Below are positions 18,157 through 27,093 of a stretch of 64,000 nucleotides of DNA, in pieces. The notes beneath the pieces are model-generated. The model worked only from the letters and a program-made list of their open reading frames with translations, was not told the DNA's origin and ran no database searches. The DNA is from Ostreiculturibacter nitratireducens (GTDB lineage: Bacteria; Pseudomonadota; Alphaproteobacteria; Rhodobacterales; Rhodobacteraceae): positions 1 through 64,000 of the forward strand of contig NZ_JAVQHL010000002.1 in NCBI RefSeq assembly GCF_032670585.1, in the 5' to 3' direction. The stretch's first letter is position 1; each line of letters starts with the position of its first letter. Made by a program: the position numbers and the translations under genes.

Positions 18157-18918
18157 CTACCCCTCCCGCGCCTCGTCCATCAGGCGGCGCATCTCGTGGA
18201 TCGCCGGGACGAGGCCGCGGAAGATCGCCTCGCCGATCAGGAAGTGGCCGATGTTGAGCTCCATCACCTCAGGGAAGGCGGCGATGGGCTTGACAGTGTC
18301 ATAGGTCAGGCCGTGGCCCGCATGGACCTCGAGGCCGATCGAATGCGCGAACGCCGACATCTCGCGCAGCCGCTCGAGTTCGCGGTCGCGCGCCTCGAAA
18401 TCGCCTTCGGCATGGGCGTCGCAATAGGCGCCGGTATGCAGTTCGACGACGGGCGCGCCGATCCGCTGGGCGGCCTCGATCTGACGCCGGTCCGCGGCGA
18501 TGAAGATAGAGACGCGGCAGCCCGCCTCGCGCAGCGGCGCGATGAAATGGGCCAGGCGGTTCTCTTCGCGCGCGACTTCCAGCCCGCCCTCGGTCGTCCT
18601 CTCTTCGCGCCGTTCGGGCACGATGCAGACCGCGTGCGGGCGGTGGCGAAGCGCGATCTTCTGCATCTCGTCCGTCGCGGCCATCTCGAAGTTGAGGGGC
18701 AGGGTCAGCGTTTCCATCAACCGCTCGATGTCGTGGTCGGAGATGTGGCGGCGGTCTTCCCTCAGATGGGCCGTGATCCCTTCGGCGCCAGCCTCCTCGG
18801 CGAGCTTCGCGGCGCGCACCGGGTCCGGATAGGCCGATCCGCGCGCGTTCCGAACGGTCGCGACGTGGTCGATGTTGACGCCGAGGCGCAGGCGCCCGAG
18901 CGGGCGGCTAAGCGACAT
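18157..18918 (-). CDS. pdxJ: Pyridoxine 5'-phosphate synthase
   Basis: A 253-residue TIM-barrel enzyme that condenses 1-deoxyxylulose 5-phosphate with 3-amino-2-oxopropyl phosphate to make pyridoxine phosphate. It has the family landmarks LGVNIDHVATVRNARG near the N-terminus, HLREDRRHI, and VHAGHGLTYD near the C-terminus. The start at 18918 is chosen because GGAGGG lies just upstream; a Met five codons earlier would put that ribosome site inside the gene. It is paired with acpS. Confidence 0.95.
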   Translation of the reverse strand: MSLSRPLGRLRLGVNIDHVATVRNARGSAYPDPVRAAKLAEEAGAEGITAHLREDRRHISDHDIERLMETLTLPLNFEMAATDEMQKIALRHRPHAVCIVPERREERTTEGGLEVAREENRLAHFIAPLREAGCRVSIFIAADRRQIEAAQRIGAPVVELHTGAYCDAHAEGDFEARDRELERLREMSAFAHSIGLEVHAGHGLTYDTVKPIAAFPEVMELNIGHFLIGEAIFRGLVPAIHEMRRLMDEAREG

Positions 18919-19005
18919 GGAACCCTCCTGCAATTCTGTCGGGTGGAAACTAGCCTATTGCCCCTGCGCGGGAAAACCGGATTTTCGCGCTGCGCCAAGG
19001 CACGG

Positions 19006-19662
19006 TCAGCCGCCTTCCGAGCCTTCCCCTGCGCGGGCGTGCAGCTTCGCCTTCAGCTTCTCGAACCGCTCCTTCAGCTTCTTGCGCCGCCGCTTCTGAT
19101 ACGCCGCGATCACCGGCTCGGAGAGGTAGTAGAAGGCCACGCCCGTCATGATACCGGGGACGATGCCCCCCACGAGATAGGGCAGGAACACGCTGTCGAA
19201 AAATCCGATCAGGCTTTCCCAGTGCGCCGTCTCGTCCGTGAAGATGGCGAAGAAGTTGTCCTTCAACTCCCCGCCCGCGCTCGTGAACGAGGACAGGAGC
19301 GAGGCATGTGCCGCGACGTCGAATCTCGTCCCGAGTATCAGGTGGCCGAGCTTCAGCGACACGAAGCCGATGATCGGGAAGGTCAGCGGATTGCCGAAGA
19401 ACGTCGCGAGCAACGACGCGAGGATGTTCCCGCGTATCAGCTTCGCGACGAGCGCGGCAAAGATGAAATGCAGGCCGAAGAACGGCGTGAAGCTCACGAA
19501 GACCCCGGCCGCCACGCCGCGCGCGATCCTGTAAGGCTTGTCGGGCAGGCGGTGCAGCCGGTGGCGCACGTAGTGAAAGGCCCGCGTCCACCCCCCGCGC
19601 GGATAGAAGGCTTCGGCTAGGATGCGCGCGTAAGACCTTTTTGCACGCCGCTTGAAAACCAC
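19006..19662 (-). CDS. DUF2062 membrane protein
   Basis: A 218-residue protein with a basic N-terminus (RRAKRSYARIL) and two or three hydrophobic segments: ARGVAAGVFVSFTPFFGLHF, LASLLATFFGNPLTFPIIGF and a span near residue 165. It ends in a highly charged Lys/Arg tail. The FTPFFGLHF and GNPLTFP motifs define DUF2062, widespread and uncharacterised. The start is GTG. It lies 25 bases after rsh, probably in the same transcript. Confidence 0.88.
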   Translation of the reverse strand: MVFKRRAKRSYARILAEAFYPRGGWTRAFHYVRHRLHRLPDKPYRIARGVAAGVFVSFTPFFGLHFIFAALVAKLIRGNILASLLATFFGNPLTFPIIGFVSLKLGHLILGTRFDVAAHASLLSSFTSAGGELKDNFFAIFTDETAHWESLIGFFDSVFLPYLVGGIVPGIMTGVAFYYLSEPVIAAYQKRRRKKLKERFEKLKAKLHARAGEGSEGG

Positions 19663-19687
19663 CTGGCTTGTCCTTCCCGGCCCCTGT

Positions 19688-21805
19688 TCAGGGCTTGCGA
19701 TTTATGTCGCGGTGTCGCTCGACATGCGCGACGGCGCTTTCCGCCTCCAGCGCCGTCAGCACCGCGTGGAGATGTTCCGTGTCCCTGAGATCGACCTCGA
19801 CGATCAGGCGGTAGAAGTCCGGCTTCCTGTCCACGAAATGCAGGTCGGAAATATTGGCCTTCTGCTCGCCGATCAAGGTGCAGATCCGACCGAGAACACC
19901 AGCGTCGTTGGCGATCGTTACGTTGAGGCTGACAGTATGGACCGGGGCGTGCCGGCCCGAAAGCCAGTGCAGGTCCACCCACCGGCCGGGCTGGTCCTCG
20001 AACTCTGCTAGCGCGGGGCAGTCGATGGCATGGATCACGACGCCCTGGCCACGATAGGTGATCCCGACGATCCGTTCGCCCGGTACCGGCTGGCAGCAGG
20101 CCGCGCGGCGGAAGGACTGGTCGGCGGCAAGGCCCGCGACCGGGCGGCGGGCGTCGACCTCCTCGATCTGGGCGGAGACGAGTTCGGGGTAGAGCGCCTC
20201 GATCACCTCGCGGGCAACGAGCTCCGCGCTGCCGATCCGCGCCAGAAGCTCCGTCTCGTCCGAAATGCCGAGCGTCTTTGCCGCGGTCCTCAGCGCCTTG
20301 TCGGTGCATTTGCGGCCGTGGTGTTCGAAAGCCACGCGGGCGAGTTCCGCGCCGAGCTTCACGAAGCGCTCGCGGTCCTCGTCGCGCAGCGACTTGCGAA
20401 TCGCGGCCTTGGCGCGCCCGGTCACGACGATATCGATCCAGGTGGCCTGCGGCCGTTGTCCGGCGGCGGTGATGACCTCGACCGACTGGCCGTTCTTCAG
20501 GCGCGTCCAGAGCGGCACGCGGATGCCGTCGACCTTCGCGCCGACGCAGGAATTGCCGATCCGCGTGTGGATCGCATAGGCGAAGTCGATGGGTGTCGCA
20601 CCCTTGGGCAGTTGCACCACGTCCCCCTTCGGCGTGAAGCAGAACACCTGGTCGACATACATCTCGAGTTTGACATTTTCGAGAAACTCGTCGTGGTCGC
20701 CACCCTCGAACCGCTCGGTCAGCGTCGTGATCCAGCGTGCGGGATCGACGGCGAAGGGGTTCTGCGCCCGCACGCCGTCCCGGTAGGACCAGTGCGCGGC
20801 GACGCCCGCCTCGGCCACCTCGTGCATCTGGCGGGTGCGGATCTGCACCTCCACCCGCTTGCCGTCGCGGCCCGAGACCGTGGTGTGGATCGAGCGGTAG
20901 CCGTTCGATTTCGGCTGGCTGATGTAGTCCTTGAACCGCCCGGGAACCGCGCGCCAGCGCTGGTGGATCACACCGAGCACGCGGTAGGAATCCGCCTCGG
21001 TCCGGGTGATGACGCGGAAGCCGTAGATGTCGGAGAGCCGCGAGAACGCCAGCTCCTTCTCCTTCATCTTGCGCCAGATCGAATAGGGCTTCTTGGCGCG
21101 GCCGAAGACGTCGGCCTCGATCCCTTCCCTGTCGAGTTCGGCGCGGATATCGGCGGTGATCTTGTGGATTACGTCGCCCGATTCCTTCTGGAGCGTGATG
21201 AAGCGGCGGATGATCGAGGCGCGAGCCTCAGGGTTGAGGACCTTGAACGCGAGGTCCTCGAGTTCCTCGCGCATCCACTGCATGCCCATCCGGCCGGCTA
21301 GCGGCGCGTAGATGTCCATCGTCTCGCGCGCCTTGCGGGCCTGCTTCTCGGGCCTGAGCGACTTGATCGTCCGCATGTTGTGCAGCCGGTCCGCAAGCTT
21401 GACGAGGATCACGCGCAGATCCTTCGACATCGCCATGAACAGCTTGCGGAAGTTCTCCGACTGCTTGGATTCGCTCGTCGTGAGCTGGAGGTTGGTGAGC
21501 TTCGTCACCCCGTCCACGAGCTCTGCGATCTCCTCCCCGAAACGGGCGGAAATCTCTCCGTAGGTGGACTTCGTGTCCTCGATCGTGTCGTGCAGAAGCG
21601 CCGTGATGATCGATGCGTCGTCCAGCCGCTGCTCGGTCAGGATCGCCGCGACCGCGACCGGATGCATGAAATAGGGCTCGCCCGACTGGCGGGTCTGCCC
21701 CTCATGCATCTTCAAGCCATAGTCATACGCCTCGCGTATGAGCGCAGCGTTTGTCCTGGGGTTGTAGTTGTGGACCAGCGAGATCAGGTCTTCGACGTCG
21801 ATCAT
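19688..21805 (-). CDS. Bifunctional (p)ppGpp synthetase/hydrolase (Rsh)
   Basis: A 705-residue long RelA/SpoT homologue, the single Rsh usual in Alphaproteobacteria. It has the HD hydrolase domain (HDTIEDT and ADRLHNMRT), a synthetase domain (DIYGFRVITRTEADSY), a TGS domain (VFCFTPKGDVVQLPKGATP) and a C-terminal ACT domain (SLNVTIANDAGVLGRICTLI). Both catalytic halves look intact. It sets alarmone levels on starvation. It lies 28 bases after rpoZ, the omega subunit that helps form the ppGpp site on RNA polymerase, so the pair is functionally as well as physically linked. Confidence 0.95.
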   Translation of the reverse strand: MIDVEDLISLVHNYNPRTNAALIREAYDYGLKMHEGQTRQSGEPYFMHPVAVAAILTEQRLDDASIITALLHDTIEDTKSTYGEISARFGEEIAELVDGVTKLTNLQLTTSESKQSENFRKLFMAMSKDLRVILVKLADRLHNMRTIKSLRPEKQARKARETMDIYAPLAGRMGMQWMREELEDLAFKVLNPEARASIIRRFITLQKESGDVIHKITADIRAELDREGIEADVFGRAKKPYSIWRKMKEKELAFSRLSDIYGFRVITRTEADSYRVLGVIHQRWRAVPGRFKDYISQPKSNGYRSIHTTVSGRDGKRVEVQIRTRQMHEVAEAGVAAHWSYRDGVRAQNPFAVDPARWITTLTERFEGGDHDEFLENVKLEMYVDQVFCFTPKGDVVQLPKGATPIDFAYAIHTRIGNSCVGAKVDGIRVPLWTRLKNGQSVEVITAAGQRPQATWIDIVVTGRAKAAIRKSLRDEDRERFVKLGAELARVAFEHHGRKCTDKALRTAAKTLGISDETELLARIGSAELVAREVIEALYPELVSAQIEEVDARRPVAGLAADQSFRRAACCQPVPGERIVGITYRGQGVVIHAIDCPALAEFEDQPGRWVDLHWLSGRHAPVHTVSLNVTIANDAGVLGRICTLIGEQKANISDLHFVDRKPDFYRLIVEVDLRDTEHLHAVLTALEAESAVAHVERHRDINRKP

Positions 21806-21833
21806 TCCCGGCCCACCAGGCGTATTCGGCCGT

Positions 21834-22187
21834 TCAGCCTTCGCCCTGCGCCTCCATGAGCGCGCGCAGCAGCTTCTCTTCCGACATGTCGTCGGCCTGC
21901 GGGCGATCGACCTCGGAGCCCATGAGAAGCGCCATCTGGTCTTCTTCCGGCTCGTCGACCTCGATCTGGGTCTGAAGGCTTTCGATCATCCGCTCGCGCA
22001 GATCCTCGGCGCCCTGGGTCTCCTCGGCGATCTCGCGGAGCGCGACGACGGGGTTCTTGTCGTTGTCACGGTCGATCGTCAGCGGAGCGCCCGACGCGAC
22101 TTCGCGCGCACGATGCGCGGCGAGCATGACGAGCTCGAACCGGTTCGGAACCTTGTCAACGCAATCTTCTACCGTCACGCGGGCCAT
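21834..22187 (-). CDS. rpoZ: RNA polymerase omega subunit
   Basis: A 117-residue omega subunit. The N-terminus MARVTVEDCVDKVPNRFELV and the following AAHRAREVASG are the conserved part that wraps the beta-prime C-terminus. The last 50 residues are acidic and variable (EIDVDEPEEDQ-like), as in other alphaproteobacteria. It is the promoter-proximal neighbour of rsh. Confidence 0.96.
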   Translation of the reverse strand: MARVTVEDCVDKVPNRFELVMLAAHRAREVASGAPLTIDRDNDKNPVVALREIAEETQGAEDLRERMIESLQTQIEVDEPEEDQMALLMGSEVDRPQADDMSEEKLLRALMEAQGEG

Positions 22188-22266
22188 GAGCTACTCCGTT
22201 CGTCCTGGGAGAGATGGAACCCGCTAAATAGGCCGATCGAAGAGTCTTGACAAGGACAGAATCCCT

Positions 22267-22860
22267 TCAAAGCGGGCTTATCGCGTCTTTGTCAGCGGCA
22301 GGAAGCGCCTTCACCATCTCCGCCACGGTCCGGCCAATGGCGGGATGACGCCATTTCGGCGCGATCTCCGCCAGGGGAATCAGCACGAAGCCGCGCTCAT
22401 GCATACGGGGATGCGGGAGGATCAGGCAGTCCGGCGCTTCCTGCGTCTGACGCTCCGGATCGAGCTTTCGCCAGCGGTCGTATGTCGCTTCGTCCGGCAG
22501 AACCATGTCATCCATGAACAGAAGGTCGATATCCACGGTCCTTGCGGCCCAGCGCCTTTCGCGCACGCGACCGAATTCCGCCTCGACCTCATGGAGCCGC
22601 CGAATAAGTTCCTCCGGCGCAAGGTCCGTGAGAAGAAGAGCCGCGGCATTCACGAAGTCGGGCCCTGAACCCGGCGGATACGCGGGGGTGCGGAAGAATC
22701 GGCTGACGGCACGAATCTCAAGCCCTGCCCGGCCGAGCGCTGCCAGCGCGCCAGCCAGTGCGGAGGCGGGCGATCCGAAGGCGGTCGGTAGGTTACCGCC
22801 TAAGCCGATTGCCGCCAACCTGCACTTTCCGGTCGGTTCCATATATTGCGACACCTGCAT
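22267..22860 (-). CDS. folK: 2-amino-4-hydroxy-6-hydroxymethyldihydropteridine pyrophosphokinase
   Basis: A 197-residue enzyme that transfers pyrophosphate from ATP to the pterin in folate synthesis. It shows the opening LGGNLPTAFGSPASAL, SRFFRTPAYPPGSGPDFVNA, RWAARTVDIDLLFMDD with the metal-binding Asp pair, and the end LPHPRMHERGFVLIPL. The ATG at 22860 is preceded by AGGA; an in-frame Met at 22842 lacks a ribosome site. It is divergent from the NYN gene and upstream of rpoZ on the same strand. Confidence 0.94.
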   Translation of the reverse strand: MQVSQYMEPTGKCRLAAIGLGGNLPTAFGSPASALAGALAALGRAGLEIRAVSRFFRTPAYPPGSGPDFVNAAALLLTDLAPEELIRRLHEVEAEFGRVRERRWAARTVDIDLLFMDDMVLPDEATYDRWRKLDPERQTQEAPDCLILPHPRMHERGFVLIPLAEIAPKWRHPAIGRTVAEMVKALPAADKDAISPL

Positions 22861-22967
22861 TATTTCCTATGTTCGTGAGCGTCTCGCCGTGCATTTTCGG
22901 TAATCCATGTTTCCACTCACACACTCACTGAACCCTCCGGCGGGACGATTTCGGAAGGGAATTTTTT

Positions 22968-23540
22968 ATGTTCTACAAGGACGAACGGCTAGCGCTGTTC
23001 ATCGATGGCTCGAATCTTTACGCGGCTGCGAAGGCACTCGGGTTCGACATCGACTACAAGCTCCTCCGCCAGGAGTTCATGCGGCGCGGCAAGCTCCTGC
23101 GCGCTTTCTACTACACGGCACTCTTGGAGAATGACGACTATTCTCCGATTCGCCCGCTTGTCGACTGGCTTCACTACAATGGCTTCACGATGGTGACGAA
23201 ACCGGCGAAGGAATACATCGACAGCCAGGGCCGCCGGAAGGTCAAGGGCAACATGGATATCGAGCTGACGGTCGATGCCATGGAACTGGCTCCTCGCGTG
23301 GACCACATCGTGCTGTTCTCCGGCGACGGCGATTTCCGCCCGCTCGTGGAAAGCCTTCAGCGCCAGGGAGTCCGCGTCTCGGTCGTCTCGACGATTCGGT
23401 CGCAGCCGCCGATGATCGCCGACGAGCTGCGCCGCCAGGCCGACAACTTCATCGAGCTCGACGAGCTGCGCGAAGTCATCGGCAGGCCGCCGCGCGAGAC
23501 GCGCCCCGAGCGCGAGGACCTCGCCGCCGCAAGCGAGTGA
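22968..23540 (+). CDS. NYN domain (LabA/DUF88-type) putative nuclease
   Basis: A 190-residue protein. FIDGSNLYAAAK at about residues 11-22 gives the first catalytic Asp of the PIN-like NYN fold, KGNMDIELTVDAM the next, and LFSGDGDFRPLVE the third. It fits a small RNA-cleaving or RNA-binding protein of the LabA/DUF88 family; activity has not been proved for most members. The C-terminal tail is charged. GGAAGGGA precedes the ATG. It is divergent from folK and followed by a stem-loop. Confidence 0.88.
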   Translation: MFYKDERLALFIDGSNLYAAAKALGFDIDYKLLRQEFMRRGKLLRAFYYTALLENDDYSPIRPLVDWLHYNGFTMVTKPAKEYIDSQGRRKVKGNMDIELTVDAMELAPRVDHIVLFSGDGDFRPLVESLQRQGVRVSVVSTIRSQPPMIADELRRQADNFIELDELREVIGRPPRETRPEREDLAAASE

Positions 23541-23548
23541 CGGGCTTT

Positions 23549-23569
23549 CCGGGGCCGGACAGGCCCCGG
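23549..23569 (+). terminator. Stem-loop after the NYN gene
   Basis: A perfect 8-bp stem CCGGGGCC / GGCCCCGG with a five-base loop starts nine bases after the stop. The lack of a T run makes intrinsic termination uncertain. Confidence 0.45.
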
Positions 23570-23652
23570 ACAAGGACGAGGTGGGGCTGGACGCCGCACC
23601 GCCCGGGGCTTAGGTCTGGCCCAGAACTGGACATGACCGGGACCCCGACGCG

Positions 23653-24606
23653 ATGACGGCCAAGCCCCCCCTCACCCTTTACCTCGCGGCGCCGCGCGGA
23701 TTCTGCGCGGGCGTGGACCGTGCGATTCGCATCGTCGAGATGGCGCTCGAGAAATGGGGCGCGCCGGTCTACGTGCGCCACGAAATCGTGCACAACCGCT
23801 TCGTCGTCGATGGCCTGCGCGCCAAGGGGGCGGTCTTCGTCGAGGAACTGGATGAAGTTCCGGACGACCGTCCGGTCGTGTTCTCGGCCCATGGCGTTCC
23901 GAAATCGGTTCCCGAAGAGGCGCGGCGGCGGAACATGGTCCATGTCGACGCGACCTGCCCCCTCGTGACCAAGGTGCACTCCGAGGCGGCGCGTCATTCC
24001 GAGAACGGCCTCCAGATGGTGATGATCGGCCATGCCGGGCATCCGGAGGTTCTGGGCACGATGGGCCAGTTGCCAGAGGGCGAGGTGATCCTCGTCGAGA
24101 CGGTCGACGACGTGGCCCGTATCACGCCGCGGAATCCTTCGCGGCTGGCCTACATCACCCAGACGACGCTTTCGGTCGACGACACCGCAGGGATCGTCGC
24201 GGCGCTGACCCGGCGGTTTCCGGGCATCGTCGGACCGGCGAAGGAAGACATCTGCTACGCGACGACGAACCGCCAGGCGGCGGTGAAGGCCATCGCACCG
24301 AAGATCGACGCGCTCTTGGTGATCGGGGCGCCGAATTCCTCCAACTCGCAACGGCTCGTGGAGGTCGGCCGCTCGTCGGGCTGCGCCTATTCCCAGCTTG
24401 TCCAGCGCGCCGCCGACATCGACTGGCGCACGCTCGAGGGGGTGACGGCTGTCGGCGTGACGGCCGGCGCCTCGGCGCCCGAGGTGCTGGTGAACGAGGT
24501 CATCGACGCCTTCCGCGAGCGTTTCGACGTCACCGTGGAAGTGGTCGAGACCGCCCGCGAGAACGTAGAATTCAAGGTCCCGCGCGTTTTGCGCGAGCCT
24601 GCCTGA
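23653..24606 (+). CDS. ispH: 4-hydroxy-3-methylbut-2-enyl diphosphate reductase
   Basis: A 317-residue [4Fe-4S] enzyme, the last step of the MEP pathway, producing IPP and DMAPP. The three cluster cysteines are visible in APRGFCAGVDRA, VDATCPLVTKVH and DICYATTNRQ. SAHGVPKSVPEEA and TAGASAPEVLVNEV are further family blocks. The length is normal. It is followed 64 bases later by rnhA on the same strand. Confidence 0.96.
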   Translation: MTAKPPLTLYLAAPRGFCAGVDRAIRIVEMALEKWGAPVYVRHEIVHNRFVVDGLRAKGAVFVEELDEVPDDRPVVFSAHGVPKSVPEEARRRNMVHVDATCPLVTKVHSEAARHSENGLQMVMIGHAGHPEVLGTMGQLPEGEVILVETVDDVARITPRNPSRLAYITQTTLSVDDTAGIVAALTRRFPGIVGPAKEDICYATTNRQAAVKAIAPKIDALLVIGAPNSSNSQRLVEVGRSSGCAYSQLVQRAADIDWRTLEGVTAVGVTAGASAPEVLVNEVIDAFRERFDVTVEVVETARENVEFKVPRVLREPA

Positions 24607-24670
24607 AGTAGGCTGGGGGGCTGTCCGCCCCCGGCCCCCCGGGAAAATTTCGAGCCAGAAGAAGGGGCAT

Positions 24671-25141
24671 ATGCCGGAGCTGTTCGCCTACACCGATGGA
24701 GCCTGTTCGGGGAACCCGGGTCCTGGGGGCTGGGGTGTTCTCCTGATCGCACGCGAGGGCGACCGCGTGGTGAAGGAGCGTGAACTCAAGGGCGGCGAGG
24801 CGGAGACGACCAACAACCGCATGGAGCTTCTCGCGGCCATCTCGGCGCTCGAGGCGCTCAGCAAGCCTTCGACCATCACCGTCGTGACAGACAGCGCCTA
24901 CGTGAAGAACGGCGTGACCCAGTGGATCCACGGCTGGAAGAAGAACGGCTGGCGGACGGCCGACCGGAAGCCGGTGAAGAACGCCGAACTCTGGCAGCGG
25001 CTCGACGCGGCGCGGAACCGGCACCGCGTGACCTGGGAATGGATCAAGGGCCATGCCGGCCACCCGGAGAACGAACGCGCGGACGCCCTGGCGCGGGAAG
25101 GGATGGCCCCCTACAAGCCCGCTCGGACTTCGGGACAATGA
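24671..25141 (+). CDS. rnhA: Ribonuclease HI
   Basis: A 156-residue enzyme that cuts RNA in RNA-DNA hybrids. All four acidic active-site residues can be placed: DGACSGNPGPGGWG (Asp), NNRMELLAAISALE (Glu), VTDSAYVKNGV (Asp) and the final ENERADALAREG (Asp); the catalytic His is in KGHAGHPEN. It overlaps the next gene by ATGA. Confidence 0.96.
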   Translation: MPELFAYTDGACSGNPGPGGWGVLLIAREGDRVVKERELKGGEAETTNNRMELLAAISALEALSKPSTITVVTDSAYVKNGVTQWIHGWKKNGWRTADRKPVKNAELWQRLDAARNRHRVTWEWIKGHAGHPENERADALAREGMAPYKPARTSGQ

Positions 25142-25758
25142 ATCCTGCGCTGATCCTCGACCACGCCGCTGTCGCGGTCTTCGCGCTGACAGGCGCCCTG
25201 GTCGCTTCGCGCGCGCAGTTGGACATCGTGGGTTTCGTCTTCGTCGCCTGCCTGACCGCCGTGGGCGGCGGAACGCTGCGCGACCTGTTCCTCGACCGGA
25301 ACCCGGTCTTCTGGGTGGCGAGCCCCTCGGTGATCTTCGTCGCCACCGCGGCCGCGGTCACCGTCTTCTTCACCGCGCATCTCCTCGAAAGCCGCTACCG
25401 CGCGATCCTCTGGCTCGACGCCTGCGCGCTGGCCGTCGCGGTGCCGGCAGGCGTCGCGGTCACGCAGGCGCTGGGGCAGCCCTGGCCGGTCGTCGTCTTC
25501 ATGGGGGTTGCGACCGGATGTTTCGGCGGCCTCATGCGCGACGTGGTCTGCAACGAGGTGCCGCTGGTCCTGAAGCAGGGCGAGCTGTACGTGACCGCAG
25601 CCTTCGCGGGCTCCGTTGCAGCGACGCTGGCCGGGCCATGGCTTGGAGCCGGTGCGGGGCTCGCGCTGTGCGGGGCGGTGACCTTCGGACTTCGCGCGGG
25701 CAGCATGGCCTTCGGCTGGCAACTTCCCGTCTACCGGGCGCGCCCGCCGCGCCGCTAG
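25138..25758 (+). CDS. Trimeric intracellular cation channel (UPF0126/TRIC) family protein
   Basis: A 206-residue protein with seven hydrophobic spans in the two-repeat pattern of the family. The first repeat has FALTGALVASRAQLDIVGF and GGGTLRDLF; the second has GVATGCFGGLMRDVVCNEVPLVL. Bacterial members form trimers conducting K+ and related ions. The start ATG overlaps the rnhA stop (ATGA). The stop shares CTAG with the stop of the convergent small gene at 25755. Confidence 0.9.
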   Translation: MNPALILDHAAVAVFALTGALVASRAQLDIVGFVFVACLTAVGGGTLRDLFLDRNPVFWVASPSVIFVATAAAVTVFFTAHLLESRYRAILWLDACALAVAVPAGVAVTQALGQPWPVVVFMGVATGCFGGLMRDVVCNEVPLVLKQGELYVTAAFAGSVAATLAGPWLGAGAGLALCGAVTFGLRAGSMAFGWQLPVYRARPPRR

Positions 25759-25907
25759 CGCATCGCCGTGGCGGCGAGGAGGGCGCCCGTGGCGAGGACG
25801 GCCCAGCCGCCCGGCCGCAGCGCGAGCCAGAGCGCAAGCCGCAGGACGCGGGCCAGAACGAGAGTCCCGAGGAACCCGGCGAGGGTGAGCGTGAGGCCGC
25901 GTATCAT
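25755..25907 (-). CDS. 50-residue putative membrane peptide
   Basis: Unrecognised. The translation opens MIRGLTLTLAGFLGTLVLAR and ends TGALLAATAMR, with two hydrophobic stretches separated by a basic Arg-Leu-rich hinge. The support is positional: its ATG overlaps the stop of the upstream GlsB-type gene by ATGA, its stop overlaps the convergent TRIC gene's stop by three bases, and it fills the gap between them exactly. Codon third positions are G/C-rich like its neighbours. It could be a small partner of the GlsB-type protein. A chance open frame remains possible. Confidence 0.55.
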   Translation of the reverse strand: MIRGLTLTLAGFLGTLVLARVLRLALWLALRPGGWAVLATGALLAATAMR

Positions 25908-26143
25908 CGTTTCGGTCCGTAGGTCTGCCAGAGCCAGATCAGCAGCATCGCGCCGAGGATGGCGCCGATGAACCCCGCCGCCCAGCCCGTGACCGCGAGA
26001 AGGATGCGCAGCACGAGACCGCCGACGAGCGCCCCGAGTACCCCGATCGCGATCGTGGTGATGAGGTCGGCCTCGATCTTCATGAGCCTCGTGGCGATGA
26101 AGCCAGCGGCGGCGCCGATTATGATGAGCCAGATTACCTGCAT
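25904..26143 (-). CDS. GlsB/YeaQ/YmgE family stress-response membrane protein
   Basis: A 79-residue protein with three Gly/Ala-rich membrane spans: VIWLIIIGAAAGFIATRLM, TIAIGVLGALVGGLVLRILL and GWAAGFIGAILGAMLLIWLW. This is the transglycosylase-associated (GlsB/YeaQ) family, often induced under general stress. The start at 26143 is chosen because AAGGAGG lies six bases upstream; an earlier in-frame start would put it inside the gene. It is coupled by ATGA to the 50-residue peptide downstream. Confidence 0.9.
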   Translation of the reverse strand: MQVIWLIIIGAAAGFIATRLMKIEADLITTIAIGVLGALVGGLVLRILLAVTGWAAGFIGAILGAMLLIWLWQTYGPKR

Positions 26144-26196
26144 GCCCGGCCTCCTTGTTGGCGACACTATGGATCAGGCGGGACGATTTGTGAATG

Positions 26197-27093
26197 TCAG
26201 TCCAACCGGGCCGGCAGGGTCATGCCACGCAGGATCTCGGCGGCGGGCATCGGCCGCTTTCCTTCGCGCTGCGCCTCGGTGATCTCGACCGCGTCGGCGC
26301 CGCAGGCGATGGTGAAGCCCGTCAGGACCTCGCCCGGTTCGCCCTGCCCGAGCGCGAGGCGCGAGCGCAGGAGCTTCACCCTTTCCCCGCCGATCGTCGT
26401 CCATGCCCCCGGAAAGGGCGAAAGGCCGCGGATCTTCCGGTCCACCTCGGTCGCGGGACGGGTCCAGTCGATGCGCGCCTCGTCCTTGTCGATCTTGGCG
26501 GCATAGGTGACGCCTTCCTCCGGCTGGGGTTCGGGCTTCAGGCCATCGAGATGTTCGAGCGCCGTCCGGATCAGCCGCGCGCCGAGCCCAGCGAGGCGGT
26601 CGTGAAGGTCGGCCGTGGTTTCCTGCGGCCCGATCGGGGTCGCCTCGCAGAGAAGCACGGGGCCGGTATCCAGCCCCTCCTCCATCCGCATGATGCAGAC
26701 GCCGGTTTCCTTGTCGCCCGCGAGGATCGCGCGGTGGATCGGCGCCGCCCCGCGCCAGCGCGGCAGGAGCGAGGCGTGGATGTTGAGGCAGCCCTTTGCG
26801 GGCGCATCGAGCACCGGCTTCGGCAGGATCAGGCCATAGGCGACGACGACGGCGACGTCGGCGCCGAGTGCGGCGAATTCCGCCTGCTCCTCCGCGCCCT
26901 TCAGGCTTTTCGGGTGGCGGACGGGAAGGCCAAGTTCCTCCGCCCGGCGCTGCACGGGCGATGGCCGGTCTCTCTGGCCGCGGCCCGCGGGGCGGGGCGG
27001 CTGGCAGTAGACGGCAACGATCTCGTTTTCGGACGCCACGGCGTCGAGCGCGGGAACGGCGAAATCCGGGGTGCCCATGAAGACGACCTTCAC
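26197..27093 (-). CDS. fmt: Methionyl-tRNA formyltransferase
   Basis: A 298-residue enzyme that formylates initiator Met-tRNA. KVVFMGTPDFAVPALDAV opens the formyl-THF domain. The catalytic Asn/His segment is INIHASLLPRWRGAAPI-like (LNIHASLLPRWRG), and the C-terminal tRNA-binding domain has IRGLSPFPGAWT. The GTG start overlaps the stop of the deformylase gene upstream. Formylation and deformylation are opposite ends of the same pathway, which explains the cluster with three deformylase genes. Confidence 0.95.
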   Translation of the reverse strand: MKVVFMGTPDFAVPALDAVASENEIVAVYCQPPRPAGRGQRDRPSPVQRRAEELGLPVRHPKSLKGAEEQAEFAALGADVAVVVAYGLILPKPVLDAPAKGCLNIHASLLPRWRGAAPIHRAILAGDKETGVCIMRMEEGLDTGPVLLCEATPIGPQETTADLHDRLAGLGARLIRTALEHLDGLKPEPQPEEGVTYAAKIDKDEARIDWTRPATEVDRKIRGLSPFPGAWTTIGGERVKLLRSRLALGQGEPGEVLTGFTIACGADAVEITEAQREGKRPMPAAEILRGMTLPARLD

